Source: Acidithiobacillus ferridurans
Lineage (GTDB): Bacteria > Pseudomonadota > Gammaproteobacteria > Acidithiobacillales > Acidithiobacillaceae
Direction of reading: 5' to 3'
Assembly (NCBI RefSeq): GCF_003966655.1
Contig: NZ_AP018795.1
Location: 2,311,501 to 2,375,500 of the forward strand
Length of the DNA: 64,000 nt
Positions 23,307 through 30,252 of this stretch are shown one piece after another. Position 1 is the stretch's first letter, and every line of letters starts with the position of its first letter. The position numbers and the translations under genes were made by a program. The notes under the pieces are model-generated. The model was not told the origin of the DNA, did no database searches, and saw only the letters and a list, made by a program, of their open reading frames with translations.

Positions 23307-24122
23307 GTGGATGATCTCATCATAAGCATGAACTACGGGCGTGCGGTGGACATCATGCGCGCAAATAGCCCATTGGATTTGTTAACTCGCTTGGGGACAA
23401 GTCTGCAGGACAAAGCTCAGGACATGGTGATGTTCTGGCGTAAAAAACTTTTCAGGAAGGATGTCGTGGGGGTATTAATGGGGCTATATTGTGCTGTTAT
23501 GGGTCTGGCTTATTCCCAGTTCGCTGCAGCGCAAATCATCAGTGATCCTGCAGACGCCTGTAGCTTTCTGGCACGTAATGTCTTGCCAGTGAACACCTCA
23601 GAGCAACAAGCCGTACAGAATACCGAGGCGTTGGAGCCCGTTCCCACACCTGTGCCGGTATATCTGGATCCTCCCGAGATCATCGCGCGTGTTGCGCACA
23701 TACCAGGCGCGCCTTATCTTACGGCCGTTAGCGGTAACACCATACGCTGTGTCGCGGTAGCGCCGCAGTGGCTATTACCCCTGTCTACGCCAGAACGCAC
23801 CTGGCTCATTCTCGTGGGTATCGCCAACAGTCAGGATCCGCACACTTACCATCTGTTGGTGCTCGCGGCCGGCAATCAACTGCCCGGATGGCTCTCCGGA
23901 CTTACCGACTGGTTTGGCAAGCGTGCAGCCCACCAAGCCATCCTGCGCTCAGAGACGCAGGCTACGATCTGGTTGGCGCAGGATCATGGGGGTGCCATGG
24001 GCATCGCCAGCCATGCGATACTCATGTTGGGCAGGGTGCCAACTTTTGCCACGAACCCCTGGTTGCCATCGCTCGTGGAACAACTTGCGGCCATCGGGAA
24101 AGCGTTCACAGCTCCAGGTTAA
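23307..24122 (+). CDS. Unknown 271-residue protein with one membrane segment
   Basis: Starts at a GTG (MDDLIISMNYGRAVDIMRAN). A hydrophobic helix near residues 52-75 (VVGVLMGLYCAVMGLAYSQF) could anchor it or act as an internal signal. The remainder is a soluble alpha/beta domain with PVPVYLDPPEIIARVAHIPG and RTWLILVGIANSQDPHTYHL. No family was recognised and the neighbours are decayed, so it gives no functional hint. Codon use looks like a real gene. Confidence 0.6.
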   Translation: MDDLIISMNYGRAVDIMRANSPLDLLTRLGTSLQDKAQDMVMFWRKKLFRKDVVGVLMGLYCAVMGLAYSQFAAAQIISDPADACSFLARNVLPVNTSEQQAVQNTEALEPVPTPVPVYLDPPEIIARVAHIPGAPYLTAVSGNTIRCVAVAPQWLLPLSTPERTWLILVGIANSQDPHTYHLLVLAAGNQLPGWLSGLTDWFGKRAAHQAILRSETQATIWLAQDHGGAMGIASHAILMLGRVPTFATNPWLPSLVEQLAAIGKAFTAPG

Positions 24123-24402
24123 GAGGTGGCAAGTATCGAAACTTTCAGTGGTCAGTGACCGTTTCCGCTGTAATGTGCTGCACGACCGGTTGGGCGAAAG
24201 AACCAGCCCGCACAGCCTGCGCGAGCTCCGCAGTCTTGCCCACCCGAGTTCGACAGTTCATCGGCAAAAATCGTCAATTTCGTAACGCCGCCCCAGCATT
24301 CATAGGGGTTTCAGCGCCTATTTTCTAAAACTTCTGTGGTGGCACGTTTTATTACTTAGTCTCTTTTATTGACATGCCTATGAACGCTGATAAAGCTGCG
24401 GC

Positions 24403-24507
24403 ATGCATGTGAAGATAACCACCTCCGGCAGTCGCCGCTATGTCCAGCTTGTGGAGTCCTACCGGGATAATGCCGGAAAGGTCAAAAAGCGCAAAAATTC
24501 AGCCTAA
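24403..24507 (+). pseudogene. N-terminal fragment of an IS1634-type transposase
   Basis: 34 codons (MHVKITTSGSRRYVQLVESY) match the start of IS1634-family transposases, then a stop follows. A promoter-like TTGACA-N16-TAAAGC lies just upstream (about 24370-24397). The rest of the element is gone, replaced by the repeat block at 24513-24554. Confidence 0.55.
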
Positions 24508-24512
24508 ACCCT

Positions 24513-24554
24513 GGTCAAAATTGGACGCTGTTAGGTGGTCAATTTTCGACGCTG
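24513..24554. repeat. Tandem 18-bp repeats resembling an IS21-type end
   Basis: GGTCAAAATTGGACGCTG (24513-24530) and GGTCAATTTTCGACGCTG (24537-24554) are near-identical units. Multiple such repeats are known at the ends of IS21-family elements. No transposase accompanies them. They mark the boundary where the second relaxase copy begins. Confidence 0.5.
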
Positions 24555-24562
24555 ATTGACAG

Positions 24563-24901
24563 GGATCGATAAAGAAAGCCCGTGGACGGCAGGATCTGGG
24601 TCTTCGGCATCTCGTCGCCCTCACCGGCCTCGACCGCGGCGTTGCCGTCAAGGACTATGGCATCGAGATCCCGGACCAGGGCTGGAAACGGACGGAGATT
24701 CCCGAAGCGGCACTGGATGATCAACTGGCGCATGAATGACGGAACCCGCCCAAGGAAATGCTGGACCCCACTACCGGTTTCGCGGCGGCGTGGCACAGAC
24801 GGCTCCTGGAGCGGCGCAAGCAAAAAGAGAAAGAACGGGCACTACAGAAAAAACGGGCCCGGGAACAGGCAAAGCCGCAGCGGGGATCGGAGATCGAGTA
24901 G
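24563..24901 (+). pseudogene. Second, diverged copy of the relaxase C-terminal end
   Basis: The segment encodes RQDLGLRHLVALTGLDRGVA through AKPQRGSEIE, matching the last 110 residues of the relaxase at 20698-22248. In it a CGA codon (in AHERRNPP of the first copy) has become TGA, and no start or nuclease core is present. The divergence is several percent at DNA level, so this is the end of a related element rather than a fresh duplication. Confidence 0.8.
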
Positions 24902-24917
24902 AGATTTGGGAGCGGGA

Positions 24918-25109
24918 ATGGACAAAATTGGGGACTTCGCGTTCAGTGTGTTGGTATACACTTGCTACTGGATCAGCCTTGGCGTGGAAAGGCGTCAAGG
25001 CAGTGCCGAAGATCGTGTTTTGTGATACCTGTCCGAAGTATATGGCTCCGTGATTTCGATACCCTGGGTGAACTACCTGCTGGCGGGCTTCGGGATGGTT
25101 GTACGGTAA
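24918..25109 (+). pseudogene. Second copy of the broken membrane-protein gene, shortened
   Basis: Homologous to 22265-22490. Compared with the first copy, 53 bases are missing between the imperfect direct repeats GCTGCTGGATCA and GCTACTGGATCA, which looks like a slippage or recombination deletion. The TGA after GSAEDRVL is shared with the first copy. The frame continues YLSEVYGSVISIPWVNYLLA and ends at a TAA. Confidence 0.6.
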
Positions 25110-25152
25110 CTGAGCGGCGTACTCCTCACAACCGGACCCAGCGGCTTGACAG

Positions 25153-25172
25153 GTGTATAATTTGGGATACAC
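25153..25172 (+). promoter_or_regulatory. Inverted repeat overlapping a -10 box before higB
   Basis: GTGTAT-N8-ATACAC (25153-25158 and 25167-25172) overlaps TATAAT at 25156-25161, 9 bases before the higB ATG. It is a likely operator for the HigA-type antitoxin. Confidence 0.5.
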
Positions 25173-25180
25173 TCCTCCAC

Positions 25181-25479
25181 ATGATCAGCATCAAAAACGA
25201 CGGCGACTTTTGATCGCTGGCTCCATGGCCTGCGGGATCGCAGGGCGAGGGCGCGCGTTCGGGTGCGAATCGATCGCATGGAGTTGGCCCATTTTTGGCG
25301 ACTGCGAACCCGTCGGAGAGGGCGTATCCGAGATGCGTATCCATTACGGTCCCGGCTATCGGGTGTACTTCAAGCGGTTTGGCCTGGAACTCGTCGTGCT
25401 TCTGGCCGGAGGCGACAAATCCACGCAATCGGCCGACATTGCCCTAGCATTGAAGTTGGCACGACAACTGGAGGGGTGA
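25181..25479 (+). pseudogene. higB: HigB/RelE-type toxin with two single-base frameshifts
   Basis: The pieces join as MISIKNDGDF, then DRWLHGLRDRRARAR, then GDCEPVGEGVSEMRIHYGPG and the normal end, which is a complete killer protein of the addiction-module RelE/HigB family. The frame is lost at T-runs 25208-25211 (four T, three expected) and 25292-25296 (five T, four expected). Either the toxin is inactivated or these are homopolymer read errors. The antitoxin gene follows 3 bases later. Confidence 0.75.
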
Positions 25480-25482
25480 ATC

Positions 25483-25782
25483 ATGGAAAAATTGGAATTG
25501 CACACATGGGACAGTGCCGAGCACCTGAAAACCGAAGAGGACATCGCGGCTTATCTCGACGCCTGTTTTGAAGAGGCGGGGGATGACGCGGCCTTCATCG
25601 CCAGGGCGCTGGGTACCGTTGCCCGCGCGCGCGGCATGACCCGGCTGGCCCATGACGCCGGCATGGGCAGGGAAAGCCTCTACAAAGCCCTTTCCGGAGA
25701 AGGCAACCCCAGTTTTGCCACCATTCTCAAGGTAGCCAAAGCCTTGGGTGTGCGCATTCGCGCCGAAGCTCTGCACGTCTGA
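25483..25782 (+). CDS. higA: HigA-type addiction-module antitoxin
   Basis: 99-residue antidote protein with a helix-turn-helix: HDAGMGRESLYKALSGEGNP near residues 57-76, followed by SFATILKVAKALGV. It would bind the HigB toxin and repress the operon, probably at the inverted repeat at 25153-25172. The order toxin-antitoxin is typical for this family. The gene is intact although the toxin gene is frameshifted. Confidence 0.88.
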   Translation: MEKLELHTWDSAEHLKTEEDIAAYLDACFEEAGDDAAFIARALGTVARARGMTRLAHDAGMGRESLYKALSGEGNPSFATILKVAKALGVRIRAEALHV

Positions 25783-25890
25783 CCGGATCATTGCTGGAGT
25801 CATTCCGGCATCCTGTCAGCGGCTTATCGCATCCAATCCTCTGCCACAGGTGGTTTTTGCAGTCATAGTGTCACCACCACGTCGTCGGCG

Positions 25891-26175
25891 TTGATCTCGC
25901 TGGGCCTTTCGATCCGCCCGGACTACGCCGCATTGGAAGCTGGAAAATCGTTTTTGTTTGCCTACGGATTTCTGGTGCTCTCTTCCCTGTATGCTGCGCA
26001 TACAGCGCCTCGCTTTTTGGAGACGGTAATTTTGGCGTTATCACTCTATTTCGTGCCAGTCGTATTTCAAGGGGTACTTGCCGCCTTTAGCGAATGGAGT
26101 CAGAAACGAGACGATCTCATGGCCTACCCGATGTCTGTTTTTTTGCGGGATATCCGAATCCTCGAAAATCAATGA
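25891..26175 (+). CDS. Possible small membrane protein or fragment
   Basis: A 94-codon frame starting at a TTG, with two hydrophobic segments (SFLFAYGFLVLSSLYAA and ILALSLYFVPVVFQGVL) and a charged tail (EWSQKRDDLMAYP). The frame is open further upstream with no ATG, so it may be the 3' end of a longer lost gene. There is no clear ribosome-binding site. It ends 18 bases before the IS1380 left end. Confidence 0.4.
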   Translation: MISLGLSIRPDYAALEAGKSFLFAYGFLVLSSLYAAHTAPRFLETVILALSLYFVPVVFQGVLAAFSEWSQKRDDLMAYPMSVFLRDIRILENQ

Positions 26176-26193
26176 AAACTATTTTCCTTTGAT

Positions 26194-27814
26194 CCTAAAA
26201 AAAGCAGTTAAGGTCCGGCAAGTGCCGGAAAAGTCCCCGGCGGTGACCATGGTGATCGCGTAATTTGCGCAACGATGTAGCTCACGAGGAGGTCCCAGGG
26301 CTGGTGTTCCAGGAACTGCTCCGCAGTCTCCCGAACTATCCGCAACCCTCTACGGATATTCTCAATTCCGCGCTCCACCTTTTTCTGCGCGGCATGCATG
26401 GGTGTCAGAAAAAGATGAATCTGTCCAGCGTGTTTGGTGCTGCGACCTATAGCGGAGAGCAGCAATGGACGACTGGTGATGGCTTCTCTCCGTGACCCCG
26501 GAAAAGCCAGTCGGGAATACCAGCTCCACCAGTTGTAGACCAGCCCCACGGCACGCGCGGAGAGCCGACAACGGGCCAGATCACGAGTGGTGTACCCGCC
26601 CCATCCCCACTGGTTCTTGAGTTCGTCAAAACCGTTCTCCGCATCGGCCCGGTCGCGGTACAACTGCGCGATACTCAGAATGCCTTCTTGGATATCCGTC
26701 ACCAGTACGGCGTATTCGTAGACCTTGGTCTGGCGACGGTCCACGAAAGCAAATTCCAGCTGGCCTTGATGTTCCTGGGTGGCGATTAGATGGTCTTTGA
26801 GTAGGCGACGGAGAATGACTACCCGGCGGCTCTGCTGCCACCCGGCCAGTTGAATCGTGTCTTCGCGGCCTTCCCAGCCTTGTCCTGCATCCGCCCAGTC
26901 ACGGCGGGTAAATTCCCGCTGTAACAGGCGCTTGACCCGGGGCGATTGACGCAATTTGAAGAGATAGGACTGCTGCCGCGCTTCCATCTCGCGGATAACC
27001 GCATCATTGCCAAAGCCACAGTCGCCACGGACCAGATAAGGACGCTGTTCGGCACTCAGGGTGTCCAGTACGCGGTTCAGCCCCGGTTGGGCATGGTTGG
27101 AGGCCGTGGTGTTGCCGGCTGTCACTTCTACATCCAGCAATAGCCGCAGATTACCGACCCAGTACGCATGATAGGCATGGGATGGACGCCCCGGTTTGTG
27201 CGGATTGTAGCCTACTTCAGCCCCTTGCTGATGCCCGAATAACGTTTTGATGGTGGTGTCGATATCAAGAATCCAAGGCGTGTCACAGGCTGCCTTTGCG
27301 CTTTTGAACAAGTGCTTGCGCATCCATTCGGTGCCTTCGCCTTCGGGGATTTTACCCAGCGCCCGGCGCAGGGCGTCTTCGCTGACGATCTTGCTCATCC
27401 CCAGAATCTGCGGACTGACACCATCACTGCGTAATCCAGTGACATGTGCATAGCGTCGGTGACCCGCCAGTATGGAGAGATCCCAAGTGCCCAATACATC
27501 GCGCTTCTTGGGTGCGTTGGGGCTGTTATAGATCAAGGGACATTCTTCTACCCAAGCATCAAACAAACCACTGACTTTCTGAAACTCGGCAAAGAACACC
27601 AACTGGCCAAAGGGAGTGGCTGCCGATTCCTTATCCCAGGATACCTGAACACGACCGCCCATCGTATCCACAATCATGCTCTGTATAGCCTCAGGAATGG
27701 GCTTTTGGGGCCGCTTAGTGCGTTCACCCATTGGGTGAGCCTCCAACACAGGGGAAAAATCAATCCTATCAGAGGAATCCTGCCAAATCAGCAGGGGTAA
27801 CTGCCGAATTTAGG
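26194..27814. mobile_element. Complete IS1380-family insertion sequence
   Basis: The ends are imperfect inverted repeats: CCTAAA-N4-GCAGTTA at 26194-26210 and its complement at 27798-27814. The 5-base direct repeat TTGAT flanks both sides (26189-26193 and 27815-27819), which is a target-site duplication. The single gene inside is an intact transposase. Confidence 0.82.
26208..27731 (-). CDS. IS1380-family transposase
   Basis: 507 residues from the ATG at 27731 (MGERTKRPQKPIPEAIQ). The DDE catalytic residues can be placed in WILDIDTTIKTLFG, VRGDCGFGNDAV and DRADAENGFDELKNQWGWGG, the last being the family's extended Glu motif. The region HQQGAEVGYNPHKPGRPSHA is also typical. The stop codon lies inside the left terminal repeat. 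The gene appears intact, so the element may still be mobile. Confidence 0.9.
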   Translation of the reverse strand: MGERTKRPQKPIPEAIQSMIVDTMGGRVQVSWDKESAATPFGQLVFFAEFQKVSGLFDAWVEECPLIYNSPNAPKKRDVLGTWDLSILAGHRRYAHVTGLRSDGVSPQILGMSKIVSEDALRRALGKIPEGEGTEWMRKHLFKSAKAACDTPWILDIDTTIKTLFGHQQGAEVGYNPHKPGRPSHAYHAYWVGNLRLLLDVEVTAGNTTASNHAQPGLNRVLDTLSAEQRPYLVRGDCGFGNDAVIREMEARQQSYLFKLRQSPRVKRLLQREFTRRDWADAGQGWEGREDTIQLAGWQQSRRVVILRRLLKDHLIATQEHQGQLEFAFVDRRQTKVYEYAVLVTDIQEGILSIAQLYRDRADAENGFDELKNQWGWGGYTTRDLARCRLSARAVGLVYNWWSWYSRLAFPGSRREAITSRPLLLSAIGRSTKHAGQIHLFLTPMHAAQKKVERGIENIRRGLRIVRETAEQFLEHQPWDLLVSYIVAQITRSPWSPPGTFPALAGP

Positions 27815-27933
27815 TTGATTGAGGGGCGGGCTTTCGTTCGCATAGGATCCCAGCGCAGATCCCTTTGCGCATGGCCCCAGTATCCGCCCCGCCGAATCTG
27901 CTGCTCCCTGGGGCAGCTATCGTCTCCGCGCCC

Positions 27934-27944
27934 GATCTATACCC
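27934..27944 (+). promoter_or_regulatory. GATCTATACCC element, copy 4
   Basis: Exact 11-mer ending 30 bases before the ATG at 27975, the first gene of the secretion block. An AGCTAT lies 17 bases upstream of TATACC, identical to the hexamer at the same place in copy 2. Confidence 0.8.
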
Positions 27945-27974
27945 AAATGGAATAATAGCGATAGGGATAGATTC

Positions 27975-28427
27975 ATGGCACTGCACATCACGGTAAAGAT
28001 CAAGCTCACGGGCACCTATGCCGACAAGGTGCGGGTCGAAGCGGCATCCCGGCGCATGTCTTTGGCGGCCCTGACCGCCGAGTATGCCATGCGCGGGCTC
28101 GATGCAGAGGCGCAAGACGGCAGCGAACTGGCCGGTTTTGAGCGCCGGATTGCTGCAACCATACTGGCGTCCAGAAGTGACCTCGAAGCCGTCCAGGCCG
28201 AGCTCGACACGGTGGCCGCGATGCTCGACACCTTCGTCAAGCTCATGCTGGTTCACCTGCCGGAACCGGGCACGGAGAAGGAAGCGACCCAGGCTTCCGC
28301 ACTGGCCCGGTATGAACGATTCATCCAGCAGGTCGGCATGGCCTTCGAGGGCGATAGGCCGCAGGCCCTGAAAAAGATCGGAGAGCTGATTCAGCAGCGG
28401 ATCGGGACGGCGGAGGAAAATCAGTGA
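27975..28427 (+). CDS. Unknown protein at the head of the Trb operon
   Basis: 150 residues (MALHITVKIKLTGTYADKVR). The first 50 residues could form a ribbon-helix-helix-like unit (DKVRVEAASRRMSLAALTAE), followed by a helical region (SRSDLEAVQAELDTVAAMLD) predicted to form a coiled coil. It overlaps trbB by 4 bases. Small proteins in this position are often DNA-binding regulators or relaxosome accessories; that is inference from context. Confidence 0.7.
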   Translation: MALHITVKIKLTGTYADKVRVEAASRRMSLAALTAEYAMRGLDAEAQDGSELAGFERRIAATILASRSDLEAVQAELDTVAAMLDTFVKLMLVHLPEPGTEKEATQASALARYERFIQQVGMAFEGDRPQALKKIGELIQQRIGTAEENQ

Positions 28428-29392
28428 ATATCCACGCGCACGATCAGCAGGAACAGCAGGCCCATGCCCGCCGGATCGAGCAGATGCGGCGCATTCTGGG
28501 GGCGGAGATCGCCGCCCTCTTCGATGACACTGGCGTCGTCGAGATCATGGCCAACCCCGACGGACGGGTCTTTGTCGAGCGTCTGGGGTCGGGAATCTCC
28601 CCCCTGGGCGAGATCGATGCGAGCCGTGTCCAGTCGCTGTTAGGGCTCATGGCCGACTACCTGCATACCACGGTGAGCCGTGACCGGCCCATCGTCGAGG
28701 GGGCCATGCCCATCGAGTTCCTGCGCAGCCGCTTTGCCGGCGCGATCCCGCCCATGGTGGAGGGCGCGTCTTTCAGTATCCGCCTGCCGGCCCGTTCGGT
28801 GTACACACTCGATCAGTACGTTGAGGCGGGCATCATCACGGCGGCGCAGCTGGACACCCTCTCCGATGCCGTGCTTTCCCGCAATAATATCCTGGTGAGC
28901 GGTGGCACAGGATCCGGCAAGACCACCCTGGCCAACGCCATCATCGACCGGATCTCCAAACTATCCGATATCGGCACCCGCATTGTGATCATCGAAGATA
29001 CCCGGGAGCTCCAATGCACCGCTCCCAACGTCGTCCAGTTCCTGACCGACGATGATGCGGGCATCGACATGACGCGCCTCTTAAAGCTCACGCTGCGCTA
29101 TCGGCCCGACCGCATACTGGTAGGCGAGGTCCGCGACAAGGCGGCCCTGGCGCTGCTCAAAGCCTGGAACACGGGACATCCGGGCGGCATCGCCACCCTG
29201 CACGCCAACAACCCCGAAGCGGCCTTGTTGCGTCTCGACCAGCTCTGCCAGGAAGCGGGTGTTCCCGCGCAGCAGACGCTGATCCATGAGGCGGTGGATA
29301 TCGTTTTGCAAATTGCCCGTGATTCGAATCATCCCGCTGGTCGCAGGATTTCGGCCATCCTCGATGTGAAAAGTGGGGAGGTGCGGCAATGA
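28424..29392 (+). CDS. trbB: TrbB/VirB11-type conjugation ATPase
   Basis: 322-residue hexameric traffic ATPase of the conjugative secretion system, acting at the cytoplasmic face. Walker A is SGGTGSGKTT near residue 160; the Asp-box region is RIVIIEDTRELQC, and Walker B and the His box follow as RILVGEVRDKAALALL and HPGGIATLHANN. It starts at a GTG that overlaps the stop of the previous gene (GTGA). Length and motif spacing match TrbB of RP4-type systems. Confidence 0.93.
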   Translation: MNIHAHDQQEQQAHARRIEQMRRILGAEIAALFDDTGVVEIMANPDGRVFVERLGSGISPLGEIDASRVQSLLGLMADYLHTTVSRDRPIVEGAMPIEFLRSRFAGAIPPMVEGASFSIRLPARSVYTLDQYVEAGIITAAQLDTLSDAVLSRNNILVSGGTGSGKTTLANAIIDRISKLSDIGTRIVIIEDTRELQCTAPNVVQFLTDDDAGIDMTRLLKLTLRYRPDRILVGEVRDKAALALLKAWNTGHPGGIATLHANNPEAALLRLDQLCQEAGVPAQQTLIHEAVDIVLQIARDSNHPAGRRISAILDVKSGEVRQ

Positions 29393-29431
29393 AATATCAT
29401 CCTTTTGATTCTGGGTATACCAAAACCCGGC

Positions 29432-29442
29432 GATCTATACCC
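29432..29442 (+). promoter_or_regulatory. GATCTATACCC element, copy 5
   Basis: Exact 11-mer ending 42 bases before the ATG of the pilin gene. TATACC occurs again exactly 20 bases upstream (29416-29421), a direct repeat like that of copy 2. Confidence 0.8.
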
Positions 29443-29484
29443 GCGCAAGGACAAATGCGTGTCCGTCCACGAAAGGGTGTTCAC

Positions 29485-29871
29485 ATGAAAAAGCGGTTGA
29501 AGGCAATATTCTCCGGGGTTCGCAAGGTCAGCGCCGCGGGCCTCATGGTCCTGGCCCCCGGCGTAGCGCTGGCGTCCACATCCGGCGGTGTGTTTTCTCC
29601 CATTGCGGGGCCGCTGAATACGGTCCTGACGGGTATGCAGGATTTGGGCGGACTGGTCGCCGCTGGCGGCTTCGTCGCGACGGGACTTTCCTGGTGGCAT
29701 GGCGGCGAACACAAAAAGGCCATGATGATTGGCATGGGTGCGACGGTCGGGGGCATTGCCATGGCCAATGCGAAATCGCTCGCCACCAGCATCACCGGCG
29801 GCGCCACGATGGGCCATGTGGGCATCCTGGGCCTCGCCGCATCGCACGCCCTGCACGTCGTGGGGCTCTAA
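29485..29871 (+). CDS. trbC: TrbC/VirB2-type pilin precursor
   Basis: 128 residues from the ATG at 29485 (MKKRLKAIFSGVRKVSAAGL). A basic start and hydrophobic core form a long signal peptide ending VALASTSG near residue 31. Two further hydrophobic helices follow, separated by WWHGGEHKKAMM, as in conjugative pilins. An in-frame ATG at 29455 would lengthen the leader by 10 residues. It has its own conserved promoter-like element and precedes trbD by 3 bases. Confidence 0.85.
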   Translation: MKKRLKAIFSGVRKVSAAGLMVLAPGVALASTSGGVFSPIAGPLNTVLTGMQDLGGLVAAGGFVATGLSWWHGGEHKKAMMIGMGATVGGIAMANAKSLATSITGGATMGHVGILGLAASHALHVVGL

Positions 29872-29874
29872 GCC

Positions 29875-30252
29875 ATGGCGGCGGAGCTTACCCGCCGTCT
29901 CCCGCTCCACCCCTCCCTGACCAGGCCCATGCTCGTCGCGGGGGGTGAGCGGGAGGCCACATTTGCCCTTTGGTTCGTCTGTCTCTCTATACCGGTTCTG
30001 GTCTCTCTCTGGTTCATCCCGGTGGGTCTCATCGTCGGCGGAGTGGGGCAGTCGTTTCTGCGAACACTCGCAAAACACGACCCGCAATCCTTTGGCGTCG
30101 TGCGTCGCCACTGGAGCCAGCAATCCGTCTACCTGGGCGGGGCCAGCGCTTATGCACCAGTCCAATACAAGGCCCCCAAAGAACAGACGCAAAGTGCCGC
30201 GTCTGGCGGCCTACTCAAAGCCCTGTCGAAACTCCTGAGGAAGAAGAAATAA
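29875..30252 (+). CDS. trbD: TrbD/VirB3-type inner-membrane protein
   Basis: 125 residues, longer than the usual 90-105. The N-terminal motif LHPSLTRPMLVAGGEREATF is typical for TrbD, followed by one or two membrane helices (CLSIPVLVSLWFIPVGLIVGG). The extra C-terminal 40 residues are Gln/Ala/Lys-rich and end LLRKKK. It partners with the VirB4-type ATPase. Its stop overlaps the trbE start by one base (TAATG). Confidence 0.88.
   Translation: MAAELTRRLPLHPSLTRPMLVAGGEREATFALWFVCLSIPVLVSLWFIPVGLIVGGVGQSFLRTLAKHDPQSFGVVRRHWSQQSVYLGGASAYAPVQYKAPKEQTQSAASGGLLKALSKLLRKKK

Noticed and set aside
29985-29996. CTCTATACCGG as a further GATCTATACCC copy
   Set aside because: It lies inside trbD, lacks GATC and the last bases differ; no gene start follows at the right distance.
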